Assembly (NCBI RefSeq): GCF_001556865.1
Contig: NZ_LSJY01000116.1
Location: 1-24,343 of the forward strand
Length of the DNA: 24,343 nucleotides
Direction of reading: 5' to 3'
Origin: Sphingobium sp. CCH11-B1
Lineage (GTDB): Bacteria > Pseudomonadota > Alphaproteobacteria > Sphingomonadales > Sphingomonadaceae
Part shown: positions 9,008 to 17,463 of the stretch, piece after piece
Position numbering within the stretch: position 1 is the stretch's first letter
Layout of the letters: the number at the start of each line of letters is the position of its first letter
Notes under the pieces: generated by a model
The model's database searches: none
Seen by the model: the letters and a program-made list of their open reading frames with translations, nothing else
Told to the model about the DNA's origin: nothing
Position numbers and translations under genes: made by a program

Positions 9008-9032
9008 ACCACCCCTCCAACCGGAGCTTCAC

Positions 9033-9377
9033 ATGCAGTCTCTCAACCTCCCCCGACGCGTCGGCGTCACAGGTCTCGGCCCAAGGAACCTTGGCAGCGT
9101 CCTCAACATTGCCATCCCGGTCGCAGTCGCGGCGCTTGCGGCGAGCGCCGCCTATGCGGGCGCTGACACGACCTTCACCCCTGCCCTCACGAAGTTCACG
9201 GACTTTCTGGAAGGCTCGGGCGGCAAGATCATCACGGTTCTCAGCCTCGCTGGCGGCCTGATCGGTCTGGCATCCGGGCGTTTTTCGCTCGGCCAGGTCG
9301 CCGTCCCGGTGGGCGTCGGCATCGGCGTCGGCACGGGTGTTCCGATCGTCACCTCGGTCGTGACCGCGGTCATCTGA
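9033..9377 (+). CDS. traA: TraA-like conjugative pilin precursor
   Basis: The 114-residue precursor has an unusually long leader (about 42-45 residues) ending in a hydrophobic segment and an Ala-X-Ala-type site (AYA followed by GADTT). This leaves a mature pilin of about 70 residues, close to the 70 residues of F TraA. The mature part shows two hydrophobic helices flanking a short basic turn (ASGRFSLGQ), the layout of F-type pilins, which sit in the inner membrane before polymerising. GGAG lies about 8 bases before the ATG. Being first in the operon and next to traL supports the assignment, since pilin sequence itself is poorly conserved. A dedicated S26 peptidase downstream may process it. 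Confidence 0.8.
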   Translation: MQSLNLPRRVGVTGLGPRNLGSVLNIAIPVAVAALAASAAYAGADTTFTPALTKFTDFLEGSGGKIITVLSLAGGLIGLASGRFSLGQVAVPVGVGIGVGTGVPIVTSVVTAVI

Positions 9378-9404
9378 ACGGTCGGACGAAAAGGCGGCGT
9401 CGCC

Positions 9405-9692
9405 ATGGCAGACCCTTACATCATTCCCCGGCGGCTCGATGACCCGGAGCTTATCGGCTTCTGGACCATCGACGAGTTCGCGGGAATGCTGGCCCCCTTC
9501 ACCTGGGGGATCCTCACCCAGCATATCTTTATCGGCATCATCGTCGCCTTCGGCGCCTGGTTCGCACTGCGAAAGGCAAAAGCAGGACGCGCCAGCTCCT
9601 GGGTAGCCCATGCCGCATACTGGTATCTGCCTGCAGGATTTCTGGGCCTCAAGGCAACGCCGCCTTCTCACTGCCGACTGCTTGCCGGTTGA
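9405..9692 (+). CDS. traL: TraL, T4SS inner-membrane pilus assembly protein
   Basis: The 95-residue product matches the TraL family in length (F TraL is 91) and pattern. It has an N-terminal RRLDDPELIGFWTIDEF, a hydrophobic segment at about 27-55, and a C-terminal aromatic region ending with the family-typical LGLKATPPSH. TraL is the VirB3-like subunit thought to anchor the ATPase to the membrane. It follows traA after 27 bases and precedes traE, the expected F order. The start ATG is preceded by a weak AAGGCGG. Confidence 0.88.
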   Translation: MADPYIIPRRLDDPELIGFWTIDEFAGMLAPFTWGILTQHIFIGIIVAFGAWFALRKAKAGRASSWVAHAAYWYLPAGFLGLKATPPSHCRLLAG

Positions 9693-9702
9693 GGGGAAGC
9701 CC

Positions 9703-10275
9703 ATGTTTTCCGACATATCACACGAACGTCAGCAATCGCTGCTGCGCCAGCGGAACCTGTTCGCGCTTACCAGTGCCGGTCTCGGCCTCGCACTGGTCGT
9801 AGCAGGGAGCCTTGCCGCCACCCGCGACCGCGAGGTCGTGCTGGTGCCGACCGTTTCCAAAGGGCTCACGGTGAGCAGCGCCGGGGTCGAGGCCGACTAT
9901 CTCGAGCTTGTCACTCGTGATGCCGCCCTTGTCCTCCTCAATCGCAGTCCGGAAGGCCTCGATTACTGGATGCACGAGATCCTGAAGCTGGCGGATCCCG
10001 CAAGCTATGGGCAGCTCAAAGCTGAGCTCGTGCGGATTGTCGAGGAGCAGCGCGGCTCGGACGTCACCCAGGCATTCGTGATCCGGTCGATGACTGTCGA
10101 TCCGAAGGGGCTGACCTCGGATGTGACCGGAACTCTCAAGACCTTCGTCGGCGCGCAGGTGATTGCGAGTGACGAGCGCCGCTTCCGCTTCAGCTGGACT
10201 TACCGCGGCCTGCGCCTGGCGCTGGCAGGGTTCGCCCAGCACCCCCCACAGGACAAATCGAAGGAGGCCCAGTGA
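9703..10275 (+). CDS. traE: TraE, T4SS inner-membrane/core assembly protein
   Basis: The 190-residue product matches TraE in length (F TraE is 188). It has one N-terminal TM at about 17-38, followed by the family-typical REVVLVPTVSKGLTVSS and a VirB8-like periplasmic domain. The ATG at 9703 was chosen because GAGGGGAAG precedes it and the upstream extension is unlike the family. TraE is needed for pilus assembly and links the base to the envelope core. Its last codons contain the AAGGAGG ribosome site of traK, so the two are translationally linked. Confidence 0.9.
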   Translation: MFSDISHERQQSLLRQRNLFALTSAGLGLALVVAGSLAATRDREVVLVPTVSKGLTVSSAGVEADYLELVTRDAALVLLNRSPEGLDYWMHEILKLADPASYGQLKAELVRIVEEQRGSDVTQAFVIRSMTVDPKGLTSDVTGTLKTFVGAQVIASDERRFRFSWTYRGLRLALAGFAQHPPQDKSKEAQ

Positions 10276-11033
10276 TGGCTTACCGAAAAGGGGCCCATGC
10301 ACGGGGCTCACTTCTGAGCTCCGCAGCACTGCTCGCAGCAGCGACATCCCCCGCTCTTGCTGCCGACCAGTTCAAGCAAGCCGCTGACGGCGCCGGAATC
10401 GAGTGCAGCGTTTCGGCGCGGGAACTGACCCGCTTTGCGCTGGTCGACGACCAGTTCGCCAGCGTCTCGAAGATCTCGACCGGCACGCCCTACAATGACT
10501 TTGCGGTGACCAACGAGCCGGTGCGCGGCGACATTTACGTGTCGGTTCCGGAAACCTACGCCGCCCGGGCAATCAGCTTCTTCGCCACCACGAAAAAGGG
10601 CTTCGTCTACAAGGTCTCGTGCCGGGTTGAGCAAATTCCGGCGACCCAGGTCTTCATCACCAACCCCGCCATCGCGAAAACCCAAGCGGCGGATTGGGAA
10701 AGCCAGACCCCGATCGACACCAGCGCCGTCAGGCTCATCCAGGCCATGGCCAACGACCGGACTGTCGATGGCTTCGAGGTCCGCCAGTCGACCGCTATGC
10801 CTGCCCGGGTCGGCGATCTCGAAGTCCAGCTCATAGCTGATTATCGCGGCGCCAGTCTCACCGGAAAGGTGGTCCGTATCCACAATCGCGGTTCGAAGCC
10901 GGTGACGCTGGCCGAGCGCGATCTCGCGCCCCGCGACACTCTCGCTGTCTCGATCGCCGAGCCGAAGCTCGAGCCCGGGACCAGCACCACGGCCTTTGTT
11001 GTCGGCGCAAACGCGGAGACCGGCCATGACTGA
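10275..11033 (+). CDS. traK: TraK, outer-membrane core (VirB9-like) protein
   Basis: The 252-residue product has a cleavable signal peptide (basic start, hydrophobic core, ALA-A near residue 30) and two beta-rich halves, as expected of TraK (F TraK is 242). TraK forms the outer-membrane core with TraV and TraB. The start is the ATG at 10275, seven bases after AAGGAGG; a GTG at 10272 is the alternative. It overlaps traE by one base and traB by eight. Identification rests on length, signal peptide, beta-rich composition and its place between traE and traB. Confidence 0.87.
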   Translation: MAYRKGAHARGSLLSSAALLAAATSPALAADQFKQAADGAGIECSVSARELTRFALVDDQFASVSKISTGTPYNDFAVTNEPVRGDIYVSVPETYAARAISFFATTKKGFVYKVSCRVEQIPATQVFITNPAIAKTQAADWESQTPIDTSAVRLIQAMANDRTVDGFEVRQSTAMPARVGDLEVQLIADYRGASLTGKVVRIHNRGSKPVTLAERDLAPRDTLAVSIAEPKLEPGTSTTAFVVGANAETGHD

Positions 11034-12366
11034 TGCAGCCAATACGCCAAGCCCTGCCCCTCTGCAGGCCGAGTGTGCGGCGCCATCCGAACTTTCCGGG
11101 CTCAACGCCCGCACTGCGCGCCGTCAGAAGATGCTGCTGGGCTCATTGGGAGCGCTCGCCCTGCTCGGCGGGAGTTGGTTCATCCTTGGCGGTGACGACA
11201 AGGCTAAGACTGGCGATCCCAATGCGGCGCAGACGATCGACACGGCGGGCCTCGTCAACCGCGATCTCTCGCAGCGCGAGTTCGTCGCAACCTACGGCAA
11301 CCGGCTGGATGCGGTCACGCGCGAACAAAAGGCGCTGAAGGATGGGAGCATCCCGCGGACGGAAATCGAGGCACAGCTTGCCGCTCTCAAGGCCGAAAAC
11401 CAGGCCATGCGGGTCGATGGGCAGGCTGCGATCGATGCGATCTCTGCTGAGAATGCTGAACTGAAGACGCGGCTTGCCGCTCAGCCAGCGACGACGGCAC
11501 CAGCTGTACCGCCACCGGCCTATGGGCCGCAGGCAGGCGGTTATGACGCGCGGGGACGTTCGCCTCAGCCCAGTGCTGTGTCTGCAGGCGGTGATCCGCA
11601 GGGCGGCATGATCCCGTCGCCTGGCGAGGTGAAGCTGATGACCTTCAGCTCCGACAAGGCGGCAACCAGCGGTCTCAGGGTGGGCCGCCCCGATGCGCCC
11701 CCGGTCGTTGTCGAGGACTCGCCTGATTACCTGCCGCCCAATTCCTATGCGCCGGCCCGGGTTATCGTCGGCGTCGACGCCTCGGCGGGCGTCGCCAGCC
11801 AGACCGATCCGCTGCCGGTTGTGCTGAGGATCACGGGGCCTGCCCGATCCGTCATACAGAACGGGAAGGTTCTGACCACCCGGATCCAGGGCTGCGTTGT
11901 GAACGGCGCGGCGCGCGGGGATCTCAGCAGCGAGAAGGTCTATGTGAAGCTTGCCCGCATGACCTGCGATCAGCCTGGCGGGCGGGTCGCGGTAAGCGAA
12001 GTCAAGGGCTTCATCAGCTTTGCCGGTAAGTCCGGGGTGCGCGGTCGCGTTGTCAGTCGCGAGGGCAGTCTGGTCAGCCAGGCGCTGCTGGCCGGGATCG
12101 TCGGCGGTTTCGGGCGTGGCTTCTCCGCAAACGCCAACAGCGTGTTCTCCGGCGTCACGACCAACCCCGATGGCAGTCGCTCTAAGCTCTCGGCTGGTGA
12201 CATCCTTGGTGGCGGGCTTGGCCAAGGCGCCGCCGATGCCGCCGACACGGTCAGCAAATACCTGATCGAGCGCGCCGAACAGTACCAACCCGTCGTCGAG
12301 ATGCCGACCGGCATCGATGTCGAGATCGTGTTCCTCGACGGCGTCTACGTGAGGAACTCCCAATGA
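11026..12366 (+). CDS. traB: TraB, VirB10-like envelope-spanning core protein
   Basis: The 446-residue product has a cytoplasmic N-terminus, a single TM at about 38-54, and a coiled-coil segment at about 100-155. A Pro/Gly-rich linker (about 157-200) leads to a C-terminal VirB10/TrbI-type beta-barrel. The last part includes the family motifs RIQGCVVNGAARGDLSSEKV and EMPTGIDVEIVFLDGV. TraB links the inner membrane to the outer-membrane ring of TraK and TraV. The ATG at 11026 is preceded by GGAG and lies within the end of traK. Length is close to F TraB (475). Its stop overlaps the DsbC-like gene start. Confidence 0.93.
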   Translation: MTDAANTPSPAPLQAECAAPSELSGLNARTARRQKMLLGSLGALALLGGSWFILGGDDKAKTGDPNAAQTIDTAGLVNRDLSQREFVATYGNRLDAVTREQKALKDGSIPRTEIEAQLAALKAENQAMRVDGQAAIDAISAENAELKTRLAAQPATTAPAVPPPAYGPQAGGYDARGRSPQPSAVSAGGDPQGGMIPSPGEVKLMTFSSDKAATSGLRVGRPDAPPVVVEDSPDYLPPNSYAPARVIVGVDASAGVASQTDPLPVVLRITGPARSVIQNGKVLTTRIQGCVVNGAARGDLSSEKVYVKLARMTCDQPGGRVAVSEVKGFISFAGKSGVRGRVVSREGSLVSQALLAGIVGGFGRGFSANANSVFSGVTTNPDGSRSKLSAGDILGGGLGQGAADAADTVSKYLIERAEQYQPVVEMPTGIDVEIVFLDGVYVRNSQ

Positions 12367-13277
12367 TCGAAAACTTGTCTCTAGAGCGGGATAACCGCCG
12401 CCGCCGCTGGTTGCGTGCCAGCGCAGGACTGGCAGCAATCATCGCCTTGTCGGCCGCAACCGGATGGGCGGTGGCAAGCCTTGCAGCCCCCACTGCCGCT
12501 CCGGACATGGCGAAGGTGCGTGAGGCACTGAAGCTGCGCCTGCCCAAGACGCCGATCGACGCGATCAACTGCAAAGGCCTTGGCGGTTTGTGCGAGGTCG
12601 CATCCAAGTCGACGCTCTTCTACGTTGACCGGGCTGCGAAGTATCTGGTGATCGGCCGGGTCTATGACATGGAAGCCCGTCAGGATCTAACGGCTGCACG
12701 GCTGCTCGCTCTCAATCCGGACCTGCTGGCGGCAGGGGCCGCACGGCGCAGCAATCCCGAAGCGCAAGCGGATGGGAGCCCAAACCCATCAGCAGCTTCA
12801 GCCCGGAACGCTGAACCGCGGCATGTGCAGCTTGGCAAGCTTCCATCAAATGGCGCGATCACCTGGGGCCCTGCCAATGGTCCACGTGTCGTTGTCTTCT
12901 CGGACTTCCACTGCGGCTACTGCAAGAAGCTTGAGGCAGAACTGAAGGCGATCGGGGCGCGGGTCGAAGAACGGCCGATCTCGATTTTCGGGGCAGAGAG
13001 CCGCCGCGACGCCGAGCGGGTGCTGTGCGCACCTCGGCCCGAGCTGGCGCTGCACATGGCCTATTCTGGTCTGGCGCTCGCCAATCCCAAATCCTGCGAC
13101 ACGAGCGGCCTCGATGCCAACGAGGCCTTCGCCCGGGCACACGGCTTTGGCGGCACGCCGGTGATCGTGCGCCCCGCCGATGGCGCCGTTCTCGAGGGTT
13201 TCCGGCCTGCTGCAGTGCTCCGGGAATTCCTGCGCCCAACCTCCACCCGGGCTTCCACCCCAGCTCCGAAAGGATAA
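12363..13277 (+). CDS. DsbC-like thiol:disulfide interchange protein
   Basis: The 304-residue product is a periplasmic thioredoxin-fold protein. An N-terminal anchor (about residues 20-42) is uncleaved or a signal. Next comes a DsbC-like dimerisation region (about 50-110, containing YLVIGRVYDMEARQDLT), a low-complexity linker and a thioredoxin domain from about 160. The redox site is CGYC (C184, C187) in VVFSDFHCGYCKKLE. The cis-Pro lies in GFGGTPVIV. DsbC proteins shuffle wrong disulfides. Cys-rich TraN, TraU and TraH in the same operon are likely substrates, which is inference. The gene sits between traB and traV, a place that has no DsbC in F itself but does in some related conjugation clusters. 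It overlaps traB (ATGA). Confidence 0.88.
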   Translation: MIENLSLERDNRRRRWLRASAGLAAIIALSAATGWAVASLAAPTAAPDMAKVREALKLRLPKTPIDAINCKGLGGLCEVASKSTLFYVDRAAKYLVIGRVYDMEARQDLTAARLLALNPDLLAAGAARRSNPEAQADGSPNPSAASARNAEPRHVQLGKLPSNGAITWGPANGPRVVVFSDFHCGYCKKLEAELKAIGARVEERPISIFGAESRRDAERVLCAPRPELALHMAYSGLALANPKSCDTSGLDANEAFARAHGFGGTPVIVRPADGAVLEGFRPAAVLREFLRPTSTRASTPAPKG

Positions 13278-13281
13278 CCCC

Positions 13282-14094
13282 ATGCGGTTTCCATCACGTC
13301 TTCTTGTCTGCGCCTGCCTGGCCGGCTTCTCCAGTGGCTGCGCCACGTTCGGCACCAATGTCGAAGGCGACTTCACCTGCCGGGCGCCCAAGGGCGACTG
13401 CGCACCGGCCCACGTCATCGATGCCAAGGCAACGAACATTCTGTCGGCGGGCACGACGCCTCATGCCGAGACACGCTCCCGGTCGGGCGTGGTGGAGGCT
13501 GACACCACGCGTACGGCGGAGCGGACCCTGCGGGTCGTCTTCCCAGCGCATGTCGATGAGGCAGGAACGCTCCATGATGAAGCGGTCGCCTGGACAGTCA
13601 TCGACAACCCGCGCTGGGCAACCGAACTGCGCCGCAAGGCGGGTGAGGACAAGAGCGGGGCCGTCATGCGCCAGGTCCGCCGGCAGTTGAAGGCCGCTCA
13701 AGCTGCGTCGGCACACGAAGCCACAGACGGACACTCGGATGCTACCGTCGATCTTGCGTCGCCCTTCTCGTCCGCGCCCACCAACGGGACCAGCACCCTG
13801 GAGACCCCGGGCACTGATGCCCCCCGTCCCGAAAATGCAGTTTCAGATGCCTCGCCGCTGGTCCTCCCCTCCACGGCGCGCGAGGCCGTTGCCGGTGCCA
13901 AGGCACCGGCGGTCGAGGGGTTCGACACGCCGCCTCCCCCGCGTGATCGGACCCCTCGGCCAGAGGCGGGGCACAGCGCTCCTGTGTTCCCCAGCGCCGC
14001 AGCGATTGAAGCCGCGAAAGGTGCGATCCGCCCCGCAGCCAGGGCCGGTGAACAGCCGATAGCCAGCACCCCGCAGCCCGAGGAACCCAAGTGA
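13282..14094 (+). CDS. traV: TraV, outer-membrane core lipoprotein
   Basis: The 270-residue product has a lipoprotein signal with lipobox around FSSGC at Cys20 and the family-typical N-terminal cysteines in FTCRAPKGDCAPAH. TraV is the VirB7-like lipoprotein that anchors TraK and TraB in the outer membrane. It is clearly longer than F TraV (171 residues). From about residue 130 on it is Pro/Ala/Thr-rich and looks disordered. The ATG at 13282 has AAAGGATAA upstream; a longer in-frame start inside the previous gene lacks a signal peptide. The stop overlaps the traC start. Confidence 0.85.
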   Translation: MRFPSRLLVCACLAGFSSGCATFGTNVEGDFTCRAPKGDCAPAHVIDAKATNILSAGTTPHAETRSRSGVVEADTTRTAERTLRVVFPAHVDEAGTLHDEAVAWTVIDNPRWATELRRKAGEDKSGAVMRQVRRQLKAAQAASAHEATDGHSDATVDLASPFSSAPTNGTSTLETPGTDAPRPENAVSDASPLVLPSTAREAVAGAKAPAVEGFDTPPPPRDRTPRPEAGHSAPVFPSAAAIEAAKGAIRPAARAGEQPIASTPQPEEPK

Positions 14095-16637
14095 TGGCCG
14101 AGCAACTCAAGTCCGTCATTGATCGGCTGCTTAGCGGATTGCTGGGTGACGCCGAGCACGTCGAAAAGCCCCGCCCCCAGCTGATGGTCGACATGCTGTC
14201 CGACTGGCTGCCCTACAGGGTCTATGATCCGGCAACGCGCCTGTACTTCAACGCACGCTCGAAGGGCTTTGTCCTCTCGGTCACGCCGCTGATCGGCGCG
14301 GACGAGCGCACAGGAGAAATCCTCGGGCAATTCTTCTCGGAAGGCTTACCAGCGGGCGCGTGCCTTCAGGTGCTCCACCTTGCAAGCCCGCGCATCAGCA
14401 GAATCATCGCCCCGTGGTTTGCGCCACGGTACATGCAGGGCGGGGTCTATGAGGCGATTGCCCGTCACCGCGCGCGGCGGCTCTATTCGCTCGTCTGGGA
14501 GTCCGGCTCTGCGGACGCACCCTTTCATGCGCGGCATCACCAGGTCATCGTCTCGGTCGGCGTGCCATCATCGAAGGCGGTCAGCAACGAGGATCTCAAA
14601 CAGACCCGCGAGGGGCTGGTGGCGATGCTCAAGTCGCTCAACCTCGGCGTGGTCGAAGTCGGGCCCGAAGCGCTCATCGCGGTGATCGATGATCTGACCT
14701 CGCCCACCACGGCGCCGCAGGATGATGCGGTGCCCTACAACCCGAACGATCCGATCGCCTCCCAGGCGATCCGCCACGACATCGAACTGGTCGTGGCTGA
14801 AGACCGCATGCGCCTGGTGACCGAGCGGTTCCGGCCCACTGGCAAGGTCAATGACGGCGTGCCCGAGATCGGGACCGTCTATCCCGATGCATTCGATGTC
14901 CGGCATTTTGCCGTCCGCAACATGCCATCGCGCTGGGCCCCTTGGGAATGCGCGCGGCTGATCGGCGACCTGTTCACCGACAAGCTGCGCTTCCCGTGCC
15001 CGGCCGCCACCATGCTCTGCCTTGTCTACCCTGACCAGGAGGCGGCGTCGGCCAAGGCCGGCTTCAAATTCATGCGCACGACCAGCCTCGCCGGAACCCG
15101 CAGCGCCCGGTTCCTGCCGCGGATCGGCGAACAGGCCGCCGAGTGGCAACATGTTCAGGCCGAGCTCCAGGAAGGCCGCCGCCTCGTGCGGGTGTTCTAC
15201 GGCGTGACGACCTATTCGCCGCTCGGCCAGGGCGACCGCCACGAACGCGCGATCAAGTCGATCTACAAGGCGGCGGGCTGGGATCTCACCGACGAACGCT
15301 ATCTGCAGATCCAGGGGCTGCTCGTCGCCATGCCGCTGACGCTAGCCGACGGGCTCGGTGCCGACATGGAGCGGCTGAAGCGGTTCAAGACCGTCCTGTC
15401 GACGACCGCGGCCAACATTGCGCCGATGCAGGGTGAGTATCTCGGCAGCGCCCACCCTCACCTGCTGTTCGTCGGTCGGCGCGGCCAGCCCTTCTTCTGG
15501 TCGCCGTTCGAGAACGAGGCCGGCAACCACAATGTCGCGATCTGCGGCAAGTCGGGATCGGGCAAGTCGGTGCTGCTCCAGGAGATGTGCGCCGCGCTGC
15601 GCGGCGCCGGCGCGCAGGTGGTCGTGATGGATGATGGCCGCAGCTTCGAGCACTCGGTCAAGCTGCAGGGCGGCCGTTTTGTCGAGTTCACGATGAAAGC
15701 AGGGTTCTGCCTCAACCCATTCTCGATGATCGACGCAGCCCGCGCCGCCGAGGACGAAGATTATCGCCTCGACTGCTTCGGGATGATCAAGGCGATCGTC
15801 GGGCAAATGGCCCGCCACAGCGCGAAACTGACTGATACCGAGCGCGGGCTGATCGACCGGGCGGTCAACCTCGTCTGGACGGAACATGGCGCGGCTGCGA
15901 CGGTCACCACCGTCGGCGAGATGCTGGCCAGTCTCGGCCATGACACGGCCGCAGACATTGCGACTGCGCTTGCCCCTTACATGGCTGGCGGAACCTACGG
16001 TGCCTTCTTCGAGGGCCAGGCCAGTCTCGACCTCGATGCAGACTTCACCGTCTTCGAGATGTCCGACCTCGCGAGCCGGGAGGATCTACGCAGCGTGGTG
16101 CTCTCCGCGATCATGTTCATGACCAGCCAGGCGATGACGCGCAGCCCAAGGTCGCTGCGCAAGCTGCTACTGATCGATGAAGCATGGTCGATGCTGAAGG
16201 GCGGCTCGATGGGTGAGTTCGTCGAAACCTATGCCCGCACCTGCCGGAAATATGGCGGGGCGCTTGCGACAGCCACCCAGTCGCTCAACGACTACTACAA
16301 GTCCGACGGGGCGACGGCAGCGCTGGAGAACAGCGACTGGATGCTGATCCTTCAGCAGAAGCCGGAGACGATCGCCGATTTCAAGGCGAGCAAACGCCTC
16401 GATATGGACGATCGCACCGAGACGCTGATCCGCAGCCTCAAGCGCTCCGGGAGCGACTATTCCGAGGTGTTCATCAAGGGGCCGGAGACCGAGGCGATCG
16501 GACGGCTCGTGCTCGACGACTATTCGGCAACGCTCTTCTCGAGTTCGCCCCAGACCTTCGCCGACATCGATGCCGAGATCGCCCGCGGCCACCAGCTCGC
16601 CGATGCCATCGAGCGCATCGCTCATCCCAATCGCTGA
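14094..16637 (+). CDS. traC: TraC, VirB4-family T4SS ATPase
   Basis: The 847-residue product is the large cytoplasmic ATPase that powers pilus assembly. The N-terminal TraC/F-IV domain covers about 1-420. The C-terminal RecA-like domain carries Walker A GKSGSGKS (485-492, Lys491) and Walker B LLLIDEAW (D695, E696). A later ATQSLNDYY motif is typical of VirB4 proteins. Length is close to F TraC (875). The ATG at 14094 has GAGGAA upstream at 8-base spacing; GTG at 14091 is the alternative. It follows traV by a one-base overlap. Confidence 0.95.
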   Translation: MAEQLKSVIDRLLSGLLGDAEHVEKPRPQLMVDMLSDWLPYRVYDPATRLYFNARSKGFVLSVTPLIGADERTGEILGQFFSEGLPAGACLQVLHLASPRISRIIAPWFAPRYMQGGVYEAIARHRARRLYSLVWESGSADAPFHARHHQVIVSVGVPSSKAVSNEDLKQTREGLVAMLKSLNLGVVEVGPEALIAVIDDLTSPTTAPQDDAVPYNPNDPIASQAIRHDIELVVAEDRMRLVTERFRPTGKVNDGVPEIGTVYPDAFDVRHFAVRNMPSRWAPWECARLIGDLFTDKLRFPCPAATMLCLVYPDQEAASAKAGFKFMRTTSLAGTRSARFLPRIGEQAAEWQHVQAELQEGRRLVRVFYGVTTYSPLGQGDRHERAIKSIYKAAGWDLTDERYLQIQGLLVAMPLTLADGLGADMERLKRFKTVLSTTAANIAPMQGEYLGSAHPHLLFVGRRGQPFFWSPFENEAGNHNVAICGKSGSGKSVLLQEMCAALRGAGAQVVVMDDGRSFEHSVKLQGGRFVEFTMKAGFCLNPFSMIDAARAAEDEDYRLDCFGMIKAIVGQMARHSAKLTDTERGLIDRAVNLVWTEHGAAATVTTVGEMLASLGHDTAADIATALAPYMAGGTYGAFFEGQASLDLDADFTVFEMSDLASREDLRSVVLSAIMFMTSQAMTRSPRSLRKLLLIDEAWSMLKGGSMGEFVETYARTCRKYGGALATATQSLNDYYKSDGATAALENSDWMLILQQKPETIADFKASKRLDMDDRTETLIRSLKRSGSDYSEVFIKGPETEAIGRLVLDDYSATLFSSSPQTFADIDAEIARGHQLADAIERIAHPNR

Positions 16638-16666
16638 CACCTCTTCATCAAAGGATTCCGAAACTC

Positions 16667-17059
16667 ATGCCTCTCCACCTCGTCACCCCGTTCGACCGGA
16701 CGGATGCGCCCGAAGACGAACAGCCCCTATTCCCGTCGGTGCCGACCTGGCGCTCGCGCATCGCCGATGGCTGCTACATCGTGCTGCGCGGTAGTCTGTT
16801 TCTGGGCTCGTCCTATCTGATGGCGCTGGGCCTGCCGCTGCTCTTCTTCCTGCTTCTATCGGGCGGCAATCCCGATGCCTTCTTCGCCCATGTCGCCAAT
16901 CTCGGTGATCGCTTCCTGGCGGCCGACCTCGCGCGGCGCGTGACCTTCCTCGATCAGTGCAAGTTCGTCCTGATCGGTCTCGCCACGCTCGTCGTCGTGT
17001 GGCGCATGCCGCGCTTCATCCATGATCTCGACCGCGAACTCTCGGGAGAAAAGCTGTGA
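16667..17059 (+). CDS. Unrecognised two-TM protein in the tra operon
   Basis: I do not recognise this 130-residue product. It has a hydrophilic N-terminus and a first membrane segment at about residues 37-66 (LFLGSSYLMALGLPLLFFLL). A soluble or amphipathic loop follows (about 67-98), then a second hydrophobic segment at about 99-112 and a short charged tail. The ATG has AAAGGAT about 8 bases upstream. It begins 29 bases after traC, and its stop overlaps the trbI GTG, so it is translated as part of the operon. The position suggests a small inner-membrane accessory of the secretion system. It is not like F TraR, which is DksA-like and lies in the neighbourhood of traC. Confidence 0.75.
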   Translation: MPLHLVTPFDRTDAPEDEQPLFPSVPTWRSRIADGCYIVLRGSLFLGSSYLMALGLPLLFFLLLSGGNPDAFFAHVANLGDRFLAADLARRVTFLDQCKFVLIGLATLVVVWRMPRFIHDLDRELSGEKL

Positions 17060-17463
17060 AGAACATTCTGGCAACATCCAACCTTCGCAGGCGGCTGGCA
17101 TCGATCGATTTCACCGCTGTCGTGCTCGGCGTCGGCATGATCGGTCAGGTGCTGTGGGGTGTCTGGACGACCGAAAAGCTGCTCACCCTGGAGAAGCGTG
17201 AGGTCGTCACGGTCCAGCTGAGCCGGATCATGGGCGACTTCATCGAAGCCGAAGCACGAGCTGGTCGTCCGCCAGAAGAAACGAAGATGCGCGTCCAGGC
17301 CTACCTCAAGGCTGTGGAAGCCTCGGTGCAGCAGCTTGGACGCGAGGGCCGGACGGTCCTCGTTGCCGAAGCCGTAGTGGCCGGGAGCACGCCGGACCTG
17401 ACGCAATCTGTGCGCGCCGATGTTGTGCGCCGGATGGGAGCCATTCCCGATGCTGCCCGCTGA
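17056..17463 (+). CDS. trbI: TrbI, F-type pilus assembly protein
   Basis: The 135-residue product matches F-type TrbI (128 residues). It has one N-terminal TM at about 20-40, then a soluble domain ending in the family pattern LKAVEASVQQLGREG, VLVAEAVVAGSTPDLT and DVVRRMGAIP, which aligns well with F TrbI as I recall it. F TrbI is an inner-membrane protein affecting pilus outgrowth and retraction. The start is GTG at 17056, overlapping the previous stop (GTGA), with GGAGAAAA just upstream. It overlaps the S26 peptidase gene by 14 bases. This TrbI is unrelated to the VirB10-like TrbI of RP4. Confidence 0.9.
   Translation: MKNILATSNLRRRLASIDFTAVVLGVGMIGQVLWGVWTTEKLLTLEKREVVTVQLSRIMGDFIEAEARAGRPPEETKMRVQAYLKAVEASVQQLGREGRTVLVAEAVVAGSTPDLTQSVRADVVRRMGAIPDAAR

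Larger units (their letters stand above)
8683..9032. promoter_or_regulatory. Divergent control region between HTH gene and traA
   Basis: These 350 bases contain no convincing gene and are more AT-rich than the flanks. They must hold the promoters for the minus-strand HTH-alpA unit and probably for the plus-strand tra operon. Visible structures: three TCGC(A/G) units at 8714, 8725 and 8735, about one helical turn apart; GCGA-ATTG-TCGC at 8727-8738; a direct repeat AGAACAT at 8755-8761 and 8766-8772 (period 11); CTCG-TTT-CGAG at 8773-8783; CGCCG-AATCA-CGGCG at 8811-8825; GTGAC-GGAA-GTCAC at 8829-8842; and a hairpin at 8984-9007. I could not fix -35/-10 boxes. Confidence 0.6.

Noticed and set aside
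11143..12438. Minus-strand ORF of 431 codons opposite traB
   Set aside because: No domain pattern and shadow-like composition; the plus strand is clearly a VirB10-type protein.
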